This document shows positions 42,692 to 51,896 of a stretch of 58,952 nucleotides of DNA, one piece after another. The stretch's first letter is position 1. Every line of letters begins with the position of its first letter. The position numbers and the translations under genes are program-made. The stretch is from a bacterium (lineage in GTDB: Bacteria > Myxococcota_A > Bradymonadia > REDH01): contig JAUICO010000014.1 in assembly GCA_030427825.1 (NCBI GenBank), positions 1 to 58,952 on the forward strand. Reading direction: 5' to 3'. The notes under the pieces were generated by a model that saw only the letters and a program-made list of their open reading frames with translations, ran no database searches and was not told where the DNA came from.

Positions 42692-43899
42692 TCAGTGTAG
42701 ACGAAGCGTTCGCTCGTTATCGCGACCTGATTCGGCCGATGGGGCCGGAGACGGTTGACATTTCGGCGGCCCTTGGGCGCGTGCCGGCTGACGACGTCGT
42801 GGCGACGGTGGACCTGCCTCCATTTGACCAGAGCGCAATGGACGGGTTCGCGCTGAATGCGGCGTCAACACGCGGCGCGTTGCCGGACGCGCCGGTGCGA
42901 ATCCGTCTGCAGGGTACGATCGCTGCGGGGCCTCTCGATGAGGTTCCCCGTATTGAGCCGGGCGCCGCGATGCGGATATTCACCGGTGGGCACCTGCCGC
43001 TTGGTGCCGACGCTGCGCTTCGTCGCGAGTGGGCACGGCAGGAGGACGGGTGGATCTTCGTAGACCGTGAGATTGGACCCGGCCACGACGCGCGTCTGCG
43101 TGGCAGCGAGCGCACCGCCGGCAGCGTAGTTGCTGAGCGGGGGCAGCGGATCAGCGCGGGCCTTCTGGCGGCTCTGTCGATGGCGGGCGTCGCTGAGCTC
43201 ACGGTTTCGCGGCGACCTCGTGTTGTTGTGCTGACCACCGGCGACGAGGTGGTAGCGCCCGGGCAGCCACTTGTATCAGGGCAGGTGTATGACGCGAACG
43301 CTGCGTGCGTGCGAGCCTGGTTCTCGCAGCGAGGGTACGATGTGCAGCCGCGCCACGTGGCGGATGACCGGGCTCTGCTCACTCAGCTGCTCTCCGCGTC
43401 GGTGGACAGCGCCGACCTGGTGATCACCACCGGCGGCGTGTCTGTGGGCGACAAGGACTATGTGTTGGAGTCGTCGAAGGCGGCTGGATTCGAGGAGGTC
43501 TTCTGGAAGGTGAAGCAGAAGCCCGGCAAGCCGCTCTACGTAGCGCAGGCGCGTGGCACGGTTTTGTTTGGACTGCCCGGTAACCCGGCAGCCGTATTTG
43601 CGAATCTCTGTACGCATGTAGAGCGCGCGTTGGCGCTCATGGCCGGCGAACGCTCGCCGGGGCCGGTGATTCGGCGCGGCGTGATGGCGGCTTCGTTGCG
43701 CAATGATGCGGTCCGGGACCGGTGGGTGCGATGTCGCGTGGAAGACGACGAAGAGGGCAGGGCGACCCTGGTGGCTCTCGACGGTCAGGGTTCCGGCATG
43801 CTCGGAAACCTCGCGGAGTGCACGGCTCTCGCCTGGATCCGGCCGGCAGCGACCGCCATGGAAGCGGGCACGGTCGTCGAGTGGATCGCCGTCGGCTGA
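42688..43899 (+). CDS. moeA: Molybdopterin molybdotransferase MoeA
   Basis: Inserts molybdate into adenylated molybdopterin. The 403 residues begin MISVDEAFARYRDLI and contain PPFDQSAMDGFAL, FTGGHLPLGADA, VVVLTTGDEVVAPGQPL, SGQVYDANA, LVITTGGVSVGDKDYV and the GLPGNPAAVFANL loop, all standard. It starts with GTG 42688, overlapping the moaC stop by 4 nt, and closes the Moco operon. No intact mogA is present in the window to supply its substrate. Confidence 0.95.
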   Translation: MISVDEAFARYRDLIRPMGPETVDISAALGRVPADDVVATVDLPPFDQSAMDGFALNAASTRGALPDAPVRIRLQGTIAAGPLDEVPRIEPGAAMRIFTGGHLPLGADAALRREWARQEDGWIFVDREIGPGHDARLRGSERTAGSVVAERGQRISAGLLAALSMAGVAELTVSRRPRVVVLTTGDEVVAPGQPLVSGQVYDANAACVRAWFSQRGYDVQPRHVADDRALLTQLLSASVDSADLVITTGGVSVGDKDYVLESSKAAGFEEVFWKVKQKPGKPLYVAQARGTVLFGLPGNPAAVFANLCTHVERALALMAGERSPGPVIRRGVMAASLRNDAVRDRWVRCRVEDDEEGRATLVALDGQGSGMLGNLAECTALAWIRPAATAMEAGTVVEWIAVG

Positions 43900-44018
43900 A
43901 CCGGCTCGCACTCCACGCTGCATCATCGGCGTGCGCGATCCGAGTGCCCCCTCGCCACGTACGGACGCGCCGCAGGACCGGCCGCGAGTGCGAAGTGTGT
44001 GTGCCCCGACCGGGCGCG

Positions 44019-44699
44019 CTATGTTCTGCTTGCCGAGTCTACAGAGCAGGCAAGGACAACGCTGATGTGGGCGAAGGGCAGACCACTCTCAGCCTGCCAC
44101 GCGACGAAGGCTTCCTGTATCGCCTTCAGTGACCGCTTGCTGGTCGCCGTCCCGTTGATGACACCGGCCTCTGTGAGTGCCTGCTGCACGTCGCCGGTGA
44201 GGATGAAGGTGTCACGTCCGACCATGCGCAGTATCCGCGGGCCGGTGGCGCCGCCCAGCCTCGCGCCTTCCTGTTTGAAGTAGCTCCAAAGGCCGATGAT
44301 GTCGTCTGCAGGCCAGTCCGCGAGGAAGTTTCCCACGCCTCCAAACTCGTCAGAAAGCCGGCAGACGAAGGCCGCGTTCTCGATGGTGGCCCTGATTTTC
44401 TGCGGATTGCGGACGATCCGTCTGTCCGTTGCCAGCCCGGCTGCGTCGGACGCTGTGAAAGCGGCTACGATGCGGGGGTCGAACTCCGCGAAGGCGGCTT
44501 CGAAGCCCTCCCACTTCGCCGAGATCACCTGCCATCGGAATCCGGCGGAGAACACACACTGTGCCATGGCAGCAAGCAGGCGGTCGTCAGTGAGTGCGCG
44601 AAGGTCGTCGACGGGCAGCACCTCAGGCATGCGCTCGTCGAGCGCCTCGGCTCCCTTGCGACGGAGCGCGCGCTCATAGAATGTATGAAAAGGCAGCAT
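44019..44699 (-). CDS. DNA-3-methyladenine glycosylase I-like protein
   Basis: 226 residues from ATG 44699; the open frame extends further upstream but overlaps the divergent gene. Similarity to Tag: LLAAMAQCVFSAGFRWQVI, KWEGFEAAFAEFDPRIVAAF, RRIVRNPQKIRATIENA, and a helix-hairpin-helix-like core. The Cys/His zinc-binding ends of E. coli Tag are not seen, so it is a distant member. It is divergent from the LOG-family gene across 28 bp. Likely role: removal of 3-methyladenine from DNA. Confidence 0.75.
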   Translation of the reverse strand: MLPFHTFYERALRRKGAEALDERMPEVLPVDDLRALTDDRLLAAMAQCVFSAGFRWQVISAKWEGFEAAFAEFDPRIVAAFTASDAAGLATDRRIVRNPQKIRATIENAAFVCRLSDEFGGVGNFLADWPADDIIGLWSYFKQEGARLGGATGPRILRMVGRDTFILTGDVQQALTEAGVINGTATSKRSLKAIQEAFVAWQAESGLPFAHISVVLACSVDSASRT

Positions 44700-44727
44700 T
44701 GAGGCTCTGGTCAGGCGGGGAGGGTGA

Positions 44728-45867
44728 GTGAGAGAGATCACAGAGATCGAGCAGTTTCGCCAGTGGGCTGAAGGTCGGCGGGAGCCGGTCGCAGTCCGTG
44801 ATCTGGACCTCACGAGCTTCGGTCCGGGCATCTATGAAGGCAAGGTGAACGGATGCCTCTTTCTGGGCTGCGCTCTCGACCCGGAGAGCGCCGGCAGGCT
44901 CGTTGCCCGCGGCGCCGTCGTCATTCCGGATGACCACGAGCTTCTTCACTCGGTGCATCGTGCGACGTTGTACAGCCCCGAAGAGGTCTTCGCGGGCTTC
45001 GACGAGTCCCAGGAGTACATGCACACCTGGGATGGTCGCGTGTATGGCGAGTACGTGGCCCGAGGCGGCGCAGAGCCGCGATCAATTCGGGTGTCACTCG
45101 CTCGGCGTCTGCACGACCACAGCATCACGGAGGCGCTCACTGACTTCGTTAGCGGTCGCAGGGTGGTCGCGATCATGGGCGGGCATGCGATGGAGCGCTC
45201 CGACCCGATGTACATGCGCATTGCTCGTGTGGCACGCACGCTTACCCGTCACGGTTACACGATCGCCACCGGCGGCGGTCCCGGCGCCATGGAAGGCGCC
45301 CACCTCGGCGCGTGGCTCGCCACCAGTCCGGATGATGACCTGCTGCGCGCGTGTGAGCTGCTTTCGCTGCGGCCTTCGGGCGCCGAACCCGGTCGCGAAT
45401 ATGCGGACCCTGACTGGCTGCACCGAGCGTGGGAGGTTCGGCGACGTTTTCGCCCCTCGGCGGACGATCTTGTGCGGTGTGAGAGTGTTGGAATTCCGAC
45501 GTGGTTCTATGGTCATGAACCCCCAGCGGCGTTTGCGACGCACATCGCAAAGTATTTCGCGAACGGGATACGCGAAGAAGGCCTGCTTTCGATCGCGCAT
45601 CACGGTGTTGTGTTTGCACCGGGTGGTGCCGGCACGCTGCAGGAGATCTTTCAGGACGCCGCGCAGAACCGCTACGGCACTACCGGCTACTATTCGCCGA
45701 TGATTCTGATGGGCCGCGAGTTCTGGTGCGACGAGCTGCCGGCGTGGCCGCTGCTCCGCCAACTGGCCGCCGGTCAGCGCTTCGAGGAGTTGATATTCCT
45801 CGAGGATGACGAAGATGAGATCATTCGCCGCGTTGTCGAGTGGGAGAGGGACACCTGGCGGGAATAA
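44728..45867 (+). CDS. LOG-family nucleotide-binding protein (possible nucleotide nucleosidase)
   Basis: 379 residues starting at GTG 44728 after GGGGAGGG. The C-terminal Rossmann-like domain (about 145-375) shows VVAIMGGHAMERSDP, TIATGGGPGAMEGAHLGAW and FAPGGAGTLQEIFQDAAQNR, the PGGxGTxxE signature of the Lonely-Guy/PpnN superfamily. An N-terminal domain of about 140 residues precedes it. Known relatives cleave nucleoside 5'-monophosphates to base and ribose 5-phosphate; the actual substrate here is unknown. Confidence 0.83.
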   Translation: MREITEIEQFRQWAEGRREPVAVRDLDLTSFGPGIYEGKVNGCLFLGCALDPESAGRLVARGAVVIPDDHELLHSVHRATLYSPEEVFAGFDESQEYMHTWDGRVYGEYVARGGAEPRSIRVSLARRLHDHSITEALTDFVSGRRVVAIMGGHAMERSDPMYMRIARVARTLTRHGYTIATGGGPGAMEGAHLGAWLATSPDDDLLRACELLSLRPSGAEPGREYADPDWLHRAWEVRRRFRPSADDLVRCESVGIPTWFYGHEPPAAFATHIAKYFANGIREEGLLSIAHHGVVFAPGGAGTLQEIFQDAAQNRYGTTGYYSPMILMGREFWCDELPAWPLLRQLAAGQRFEELIFLEDDEDEIIRRVVEWERDTWRE

Positions 45868-45908
45868 GGCCGAGTGCGGCCTCAGGTCGGCGATGCCCGG
45901 CCGGGGGA

Positions 45909-46640
45909 CTACTCTGTGAGCTCGAAGGTGGTTGTCGTGTCGTCGAGGTCGTCAAGGTAGAGGACTTCCTCGCGACTCATGATGACCGCGATGCCTGCGT
46001 GGTTGCGAAAGCAGGCCCGGTTTGTGTGGATGGTGCCGTCGTTGAAAGTCCCTTCGATACACCAATCGCCGTTCGGCATCCGTGAAGTCGCCTCCGTGTA
46101 TGGCATACCGTCGTCGCCTGAGACGGTTTCACCAACCTGCGGCGCCGCTTCAATGATCCTCCCGGAGCTGTCCGGCCGGCTGTCCTGTTCCGGAAACGTG
46201 TAGGACCAGTGCAGGCCCGTAGCGTCTGCGATGTACACTCCGGAGATCCAGTCCGAGTCGCAGTCATCTTCGCATGCAATGCGAGTTGCGGCGCTGGTTT
46301 CGTAGATGCGCGCTTCTTCTACAGCGCAGGTGCAGGTCCAGGTGTCGACTTCGGAGACCACACCGTCTTCGTCCGCATCTTCGTGTTCGACGTCACGGAA
46401 ACGGTACAGTTGGGAGGCCTGGTAGGTCCACACGCGCCCCTCTTCGAACAGCGGCGCGTAGTGGGCAGGCATCGCAAACATCTCTCCCGTGTCATTGTCG
46501 TTACCGGTATCGTCGACTGCCTGAGAGGAAGGCGCAGGGTCCGTGGTCAACGACTCGTCGTCGCTGTCCGGTTTGTTCTGTTTTCCGCCACATGCAGCCA
46601 GGAGCAAACAGATGAGGGCAATGTTAGAGTATCTGTACAT
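45909..46640 (-). CDS. Secreted lipoprotein, unknown function
   Basis: 243 residues from ATG 46640, which has AGGAAGC upstream. Signal MYRYSNIALICLLLAACGG with lipobox LAAC at 15-18. An acidic, low-complexity linker (about 25-55) precedes a globular part with EEGRVWTYQASQLYRF, several Cys pairs (CTCAVEE, CEDDCDSD) and a C-terminal beta-rich half. A longer open frame upstream lacks a signal peptide and is rejected. Its neighbours do not indicate a role. Confidence 0.78.
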   Translation of the reverse strand: MYRYSNIALICLLLAACGGKQNKPDSDDESLTTDPAPSSQAVDDTGNDNDTGEMFAMPAHYAPLFEEGRVWTYQASQLYRFRDVEHEDADEDGVVSEVDTWTCTCAVEEARIYETSAATRIACEDDCDSDWISGVYIADATGLHWSYTFPEQDSRPDSSGRIIEAAPQVGETVSGDDGMPYTEATSRMPNGDWCIEGTFNDGTIHTNRACFRNHAGIAVIMSREEVLYLDDLDDTTTTFELTE

Positions 46641-46741
46641 GTTGCTTCCTGTGCTCGAGTCCGTTCGTTGGATTCGGTAGCGGGCTGCGTCGGCGCAGTA
46701 CATTGCATGCGGCGGTGATGGCTCACGGCAGGACCTGCGTA

Positions 46742-47614
46742 TCAGTGAAACTTCGAGATGACGTCGTCGGAGAACCGCTTCATCGCGTCAGCTTTCTTCT
46801 CGATCGGGTCATTGAATGTGCTTCCGTAGAACATCCACGGCGCGATCAGAACGTCGGTGACGCCGATGTCTTCGAGGCGACGGTAGCCGTCGACGTCGAA
46901 GACATCCGTAACAGCGACCTGAATCTCAAAGGGCAGGTGATCGCGGCCATACTTCTTCCGCAGCTCATCAAGCTGGCTGATATAGCCGGGAATATCGCGC
47001 TCCTTCACCATGGCTGAGGCCCAGCCGTCGCCGTATTTCGCAGCCCGCCGAAGGCCCGGCCTGGAGTGGCCGCCGATGTAGAATGGGACCGGCTCCGAAG
47101 GCGCTGGACACATTCGCAGGGTGCCGAACTGGAAGTGTTCTCCATCGTACGAGACATCTTCTCCGCTCAGAATCAGGCGAAGTATCTCAAGCGCTTCGTT
47201 GCCGCGCTTGCCGCGATTCTTATAGTCCGCGCCGCACCACTCGAACTCTTCGGGCAGCCATCCGAGGCCGGCTCCCAGGCCGACGCGGTTGTTCGACAGC
47301 ACCGAAACGGAGCTCACCTGCTTCGCGACAAGGACAGGGTTGCGGCAGGCGAGCTTCAGAACGTTCGTGTAGAAGCGCACTCGCTCGGTACCTGCGCACA
47401 TCGCAGCGATGGCGATCCATGGGTCCAGGAATGGGGTCTCGGGTCCCCAGAAGCGGTTGCCGTCACTGGTGTACGGGTACTTCGCTGAGACGGCTTCCGA
47501 GTAGAAGAGGGAGTCAGGAACCGCGATGCTGTCCCAGAGCAGCTTGTCGGCGGTCCGGGCAAGGGGGACGTAGTGATCCGGCGGGCTCATCGCGAACGCT
47601 GCGGTGAACTTCAT
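46742..47614 (-). CDS. LLM-class (probable F420-dependent) oxidoreductase
   Basis: 290 residues with a bacterial-luciferase-like TIM barrel. Motifs include DKLLWDSIAVPDS, FLDPWIAIAAMCAGTERVRF, NRVGLGAGLGWLPEEF, VPFYIGGHSRPGLRRAAKYG and DGWASAM. These fit the group with a flavin or F420 cofactor. There is no F420 biosynthesis gene in the window, so cofactor choice is inferred from the family only. The gene precedes the YqgE gene by 23 bp in the minus direction. Confidence 0.85.
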   Translation of the reverse strand: MKFTAAFAMSPPDHYVPLARTADKLLWDSIAVPDSLFYSEAVSAKYPYTSDGNRFWGPETPFLDPWIAIAAMCAGTERVRFYTNVLKLACRNPVLVAKQVSSVSVLSNNRVGLGAGLGWLPEEFEWCGADYKNRGKRGNEALEILRLILSGEDVSYDGEHFQFGTLRMCPAPSEPVPFYIGGHSRPGLRRAAKYGDGWASAMVKERDIPGYISQLDELRKKYGRDHLPFEIQVAVTDVFDVDGYRRLEDIGVTDVLIAPWMFYGSTFNDPIEKKADAMKRFSDDVISKFH

Positions 47615-47637
47615 TGCGCTTCCCTGTTCTGCAGCCC

Positions 47638-48204
47638 TCAGGCTTCGGCGGAGCCGCCGCCCCAGAGGAACCCGGGCTCAAGCCCAAGTCTCTTGATGGC
47701 GGCGTCCCAAAGGTTTTCGATGGGCGTGTCAAAGACGAGAGCGCGGTCAATTTCAAGGGTGAGCCATGACCCGGTCTTGATCTCGTCACTGAGCTGCTCC
47801 GGTGCCCAGCCGGCGTAGCCCAGCACGAGGCGAAAGCGGTTGGGGGCGTCGTCCTGAACCAGCATCTTCAGGGCGTCCATCGTCGCCCCCACACGCATGC
47901 TGTCGCCCACGTCGATCACCGGCTCTTCTGTGTCAGGGAGGGCGTCGTGGTCGAAGAGGATCCAGCCTCGTTCCGGAGACACCGGCCCGCCGTAGTGCAC
48001 CATGCGGGTGCGTGCGATGCTGCCGACCGGAAACCCGATCTGATCTTCGATCTCGCCGAGACTGTAGGGCATCTCGCGGTTGATGATGAAGCCGAGCGCG
48101 CCGTCTTCACCGGCTTCTGCGAGCAGGACGACGCTGCGCTCAAATCTGGGGTCCCGCATGTTTGGTGCGGCGATCAGAAATCCCGGTGCGAGGCTCTCAA
48201 CCAT
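47638..48204 (-). CDS. YqgE/AlgH-family protein
   Basis: 188 residues matching the YqgE/AlgH family of unclear function: LAPGFLIAAPNMRDPRFERS near the start, LLAEAGEDGALGFIINRE, VHYGGPVSPERGWILF, and LGYAGWAPEQLSDEIKTGSW. All core family motifs are present and length is normal. It lies between the Lgt-like gene (30 bp upstream in the minus direction) and the LLM oxidoreductase, so the three may be one transcript. Confidence 0.92.
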   Translation of the reverse strand: MVESLAPGFLIAAPNMRDPRFERSVVLLAEAGEDGALGFIINREMPYSLGEIEDQIGFPVGSIARTRMVHYGGPVSPERGWILFDHDALPDTEEPVIDVGDSMRVGATMDALKMLVQDDAPNRFRLVLGYAGWAPEQLSDEIKTGSWLTLEIDRALVFDTPIENLWDAAIKRLGLEPGFLWGGGSAEA

Positions 48205-48234
48205 GAGCCAAGAGTACCAGAATTCAGGTGGGGT

Positions 48235-49347
48235 TCAATCGCTGTCGGCTGCTGCGTTCTTCCCGGCACCGGCCAGCTCAAGCGTCCCAATCGGGATTTC
48301 CACAGTATCAGTGACCGAGGTTGTGTAGATCGCCTTGTCGCGGGCCTTGCCGCCCAGGTACCAGATGAAGCAGCCGAGCAGCATGATCAGGATGCTGCCG
48401 ATCTGACCCGGCGTCATGCCGAGTGCGTTGCGCGGGTCAGCGTGCGCGATGTCCGTCGCTCGCAGGCTGTCCAGAACGAAGCGCATCGGTCCGTAGAAGA
48501 AGACGAGCACCGCAGCGTACCAACCGGGACGCAGGTCCTTCTGCTTTCGCGCCCAGAAGTGGAAGAAGATGAGCATCACCAGAGGATAGAGCATCTCCAG
48601 AAAGCCCAGATCGAAGCGTTGGATGTAGTCCACGTCAGCGAAGCGTTCAGCGACCTCAGGCGTGTTCAGATGCGGCCACTCGTCTTTGGGAAAACGGACG
48701 CTGAGGAAAGAGTCGGTGGCTTTTCCGATGTGGTCGTGCGCGCTTGCGCATCCCGCTCGGCCGAAGATCCAACCGCCGGCCATACCGTACGCGAAAGCAT
48801 CAAGGTACTTCAGGATGGGGCGATCTTTGCCACCAACCAGCACCAGAAGGGCAGGAATCAGCGTGATCTTCTTAACCCGGAAGAAGATCAAGATTGCGAC
48901 GAATGCCCCGAGGAACCCGCCGAAGGATGAGATGCCATTCCAGATCAATGCCAGGGACCAGATGCTACCGTTGTTGCAGCGGCCGTTCTCCTGACAGGTC
49001 AGCTCTTCGGCGCCGCCGCCCAGCCACGAGGGCAGAAAGTGAGGCCTGTAGTCGGCAGCGTTGATGCACTCCGCAGCGATCGAACAGTCCGCACCGACGA
49101 TGCGGTCGGGAAAGTAGAAAATGACGCTGACCCAGTGCGCGAACAGGAAGCCGATGATGACCATCCAGATGGCACAGTCGGCCGTCACTCTGGGCGATAG
49201 CCCGGTCTCTTCGGCGCGGCGCTGCGCGAGCCAGCTGCCAAAGAGGACAGCAGTCCCCACGAGAAGTCCGAAGACGTGGAGCTGCAACGGTGCGTCCATA
49301 CCCGGGATGGGCAGCGGAATCGCCTGAGGATGCCAATATGGAATCAT
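48235..49347 (-). CDS. Atypical Lgt-like prolipoprotein diacylglyceryl transferase homologue
   Basis: 370 residues, about seven membrane helices, with the Lgt layout: LHVFGLLVGTAVLFG (about 23-37), WNGISSFGGFLGAFVAI, GWIFGRAGCASAHDH, YGPMRFVLDSLRATD and MTPGQIGSILIM. Several residues expected in E. coli Lgt differ: the HGG His is absent (SFGG), GRxGN reads GRAGC, and the late Glu is Asp (RFVLD). An extra loop of about 50 residues with four Cys (about 88-127) is inserted before the third helix. It may be a divergent active Lgt or a paralogue with another job. Confidence 0.75.
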   Translation of the reverse strand: MIPYWHPQAIPLPIPGMDAPLQLHVFGLLVGTAVLFGSWLAQRRAEETGLSPRVTADCAIWMVIIGFLFAHWVSVIFYFPDRIVGADCSIAAECINAADYRPHFLPSWLGGGAEELTCQENGRCNNGSIWSLALIWNGISSFGGFLGAFVAILIFFRVKKITLIPALLVLVGGKDRPILKYLDAFAYGMAGGWIFGRAGCASAHDHIGKATDSFLSVRFPKDEWPHLNTPEVAERFADVDYIQRFDLGFLEMLYPLVMLIFFHFWARKQKDLRPGWYAAVLVFFYGPMRFVLDSLRATDIAHADPRNALGMTPGQIGSILIMLLGCFIWYLGGKARDKAIYTTSVTDTVEIPIGTLELAGAGKNAAADSD

Positions 49348-49594
49348 GGGGATGCGTCTGTGGGTGGGTGCAGTAGAGCGGTCGTCGGTTCGGGCTACTT
49401 AGCGCCGGGGTCGGAGGCATAGCAAGGAATGCGATCGCTGCTGCGGGCATTCCCCCGCGCGGCGACTACGGAAGCGAGGCTTCGGGTCCGCCTACATCTA
49501 CGATGACAGCGCCTGCATCGGCACCGATGCCCCATGAGGGCGACATCGCAGGTCATGAGCGTCCGGGCGCCACAGACTTCTGGGCGAGGCGGTG

Positions 49595-50386
49595 TCAGGC
49601 GCCGGTGATCGCTTCCAGGCTGTCCAGAAGGGAGGACGCGCCGAAGCGAAGCCGCGACGGCGTGCACCATGCCGCGCCGAGCACGGTCTCGACGAGGGAG
49701 AAATACGATGCGGCGGCGCGTGCGTCGCGAATTCCCCCGGAGGGCTTGATGCCGACGACTCGACCTGTCTCGTCGACATAGTGGGCGATCTCGCGGCACA
49801 TGATCTCTACCGCTTCGGGCGTGGCCGCCGGCTGGGACTTGCCTGTTGAGGTCTTGATGAAGTCAGCGCCTTCCTCCATCGCGATGCGCGAAGCGCGAGC
49901 GATTCGCGTCGGGTCCGCCAGCTGTCCGGTCTCGAGGATCACCTTCAGATGGCTGTCGCCGATTGCCGCGCGCACTTCACGGATCTCCTCGCGAACGACC
50001 GCCTCGTTGCCCTCGATCATGTGCCCGCGGGATATCACCATGTCGATCTCGGCAGCGCCGGCTTCGGCGGCCCAGGCGGCCTCGGCGATGCGCAGGGTAA
50101 GCGGCAGCTGTCCGTCGGGAAAGCCCGTTGCGACCGACGCGAGTTGGATGCCACTGCCCCGCAGCTCTGCGGCGGCAAGAGGCACGAAGCGAGGATATAC
50201 GCACACTGCGGCTACGGCGGGCCGTGAGTCTGTGGCCCTCGCTCGCGCGCAGAGCGATGCGACTACACGCTCGGTGTCGAGTCCGCTGAGTGTCGTGAGG
50301 TCCACGCAGGTTACGAGCCTGCGGGCCAGCTCCGGGGCCGGCTCTGCTGCCGCGCGTGCAGAAGTCAGGTCGCTATCGTCAGGCAT
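49595..50386 (-). CDS. deoC: Deoxyribose-phosphate aldolase DeoC
   Basis: Cleaves 2-deoxyribose 5-phosphate to glyceraldehyde 3-phosphate and acetaldehyde. ATG 50386 gives 263 residues, the normal size; the upstream open frame to 50746 has no similarity and overlaps the divergent gene. Motifs: RRLVTCVDLTTLSG, AAVCVYPRFVP, GAAEIDMVISRG, the Schiff-base Lys in ADFIKTSTGKSQPAAT, and VGIKPSGGIRDA. The other deo genes are not adjacent. Confidence 0.95.
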   Translation of the reverse strand: MPDDSDLTSARAAAEPAPELARRLVTCVDLTTLSGLDTERVVASLCARARATDSRPAVAAVCVYPRFVPLAAAELRGSGIQLASVATGFPDGQLPLTLRIAEAAWAAEAGAAEIDMVISRGHMIEGNEAVVREEIREVRAAIGDSHLKVILETGQLADPTRIARASRIAMEEGADFIKTSTGKSQPAATPEAVEIMCREIAHYVDETGRVVGIKPSGGIRDARAAASYFSLVETVLGAAWCTPSRLRFGASSLLDSLEAITGA

Positions 50387-50627
50387 CAGCACGCTCCGAG
50401 CATCGTTGGCGCCGAGTCCGTGTCGGTCGGCAGGGAGTGGCGGGAAGAGCCGACTAAGGGTGTAGAATTCGGCACGCGATCGCAACAGCGTCGTAGCCGC
50501 AGCGACTCCATTGTGCAGCGTCGCGACGCCGGTGTCTTCGAGCCTCGTGTACGTTCGAGCGACGGTCGCCGGGTTGCGAGCGCACAGCCGCCCCGCTACC
50601 GGGATCGGCATGACCATGAGGAGCGGA

Positions 50628-51872
50628 ATGGCGTCATTGGGGACTGGAAGCAACGTGCGCCGCGTCGTCATCGCGTCGATTGCGGCGGCGGCGCTCTTCG
50701 CCGCATCGTGCGGCGAGGGTACCGGCCCCGCCGCAGATACGCGCATGACTCTAGACGGCCTGCTGCTTGAGGACGCGCGTACCTGCGCGGCGATCTATAC
50801 CTACCCGCAGGCATTGATCGATGGCCTGAGCACTCAGCTCATCGAAGAGCTGCGCTGCATGGATGACCGGTGGTTGGAGTTCTACGAACCCTGTCAGGAG
50901 CCCGGGTGCATCTGGCCTCACGGACCGCAGCCCGTCGCCGCACGTCCCGAAGTCCTACGAGCCCTTGAGGCTGCGGCCGCGGAGAGGAACGACTTTATCT
51001 CGATCACAGCGGCCTATCGCGACGTGGCGATGCAGTACTACTCGCGTTGGTACAAAGAGAACTGCAACTCCGATTTTGCGGCGGCGCAGCCCGGTGGATC
51101 AAATCACCAGGGGGGCCGCGCGATCGACGTTCGGTACTACGACTATTGGTGGGACACCCTGCTCGATCACGGCTTTGAACATCCGTACAGCAACGATCGG
51201 CCGCATTTCGAATTGCTTGAGGATGAACAGTTCCGCGACGAGAGCCTGGCGTTGCGCTCGCTCAGCATCACGGCCTTTCAGCGATTGTGGAATCGCAATC
51301 ACCCCGACGACACGATTCCAGAGGACGGCGTCTATGGCCCCGCAACCAAGGCCCGACTCGGTGCGTCTCCGGTCGAGGGTTTTGCGATTGGGGCCTGCGC
51401 ACCGGGCAGCGACGGCGAAGACACCGGAGTATCTGAAGAGGTGGGGCCGGACGCCGGAGATGTCGACGACTTCGACGCCTCAGATGCCTCAGACGCTCCG
51501 GACCTGTCTGAAGACGCCGTCGCAGACACGCCGGATGTCATCGATGCTGTGGCTGAAGTCGATGTGTTCGACGCCTCAACAGAGGTGGAGCCCGATTCGG
51601 GTGAAACCGACGTCCCGGATGCGCCTGTGGACGCAGTCACCGATACTGATGAGGCTTCGGACATCACCCCCGACAGCGCATATTTTGACGCCGGCGGCAC
51701 GGATGGCGCGGTCGTACCCGGCACCACCGCGCACCCTCTGCCTCGGGTGAGCGTGGTGCCGCAAAACGACGACGCGCCCCGAGTCGGCGGTTGTTCGACC
51801 GCCGGGGGCGCGTTTTCACTGCGGTTCAGCGTGGTTCTGATTGCGCTTCTTGCGCGTCGCCGACGACCCTGA
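50628..51872 (+). CDS. M15-type D-Ala-D-Ala carboxypeptidase-like lipoprotein with MYXO-CTERM-like tail
   Basis: 414 residues from ATG 50628, preceded by GAGGAGCGGA. The signal VVIASIAAAALFAASC has a lipobox Cys. The peptidase part (about 60-190) has zinc-site motifs NHQGGRAIDV and DRPHFELL, as in VanY-type enzymes. A peptidoglycan-binding domain follows (AFQRLWNRNHPDDTIPEDG, VYGPATKARLG, about 205-240). An Asp/Ala/Val stalk of about 100 residues ends in VGGCSTAGGAFSL, a hydrophobic stretch and ARRRRP, matching the MYXO-CTERM sorting signal. Having both a lipobox and a C-terminal signal is unusual. Confidence 0.83.
   Translation: MASLGTGSNVRRVVIASIAAAALFAASCGEGTGPAADTRMTLDGLLLEDARTCAAIYTYPQALIDGLSTQLIEELRCMDDRWLEFYEPCQEPGCIWPHGPQPVAARPEVLRALEAAAAERNDFISITAAYRDVAMQYYSRWYKENCNSDFAAAQPGGSNHQGGRAIDVRYYDYWWDTLLDHGFEHPYSNDRPHFELLEDEQFRDESLALRSLSITAFQRLWNRNHPDDTIPEDGVYGPATKARLGASPVEGFAIGACAPGSDGEDTGVSEEVGPDAGDVDDFDASDASDAPDLSEDAVADTPDVIDAVAEVDVFDASTEVEPDSGETDVPDAPVDAVTDTDEASDITPDSAYFDAGGTDGAVVPGTTAHPLPRVSVVPQNDDAPRVGGCSTAGGAFSLRFSVVLIALLARRRRP
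51773..51816 (+). terminator. Terminator-like hairpin inside the 3' coding end of the M15 gene
   Basis: Stem CGCGCCCC/GGGGCGCG and CGGCGG/CCGCCG with a 4-nt bulge and loop TTGTTCGA, then TTTT at 51813-51816. It overlaps the codons of the MYXO-CTERM-like tail, about 55 nt before the stop codon. It may be a codon-composition effect, or attenuate transcription of the tail. Confidence 0.3.
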
Positions 51873-51896
51873 TCAGCCGGGTCCGTCGGCAGCTTC

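Noticed and set aside
44700..44831. Upstream extension of the Tag-like gene
   Set aside because: It overlaps the divergent LOG-family gene and has no similarity; ATG 44699 starts the conserved part.
50387..50746. N-terminal extension of deoC
   Set aside because: DeoC similarity begins right after ATG 50386; the extension overlaps the divergent peptidase gene and promoter region.
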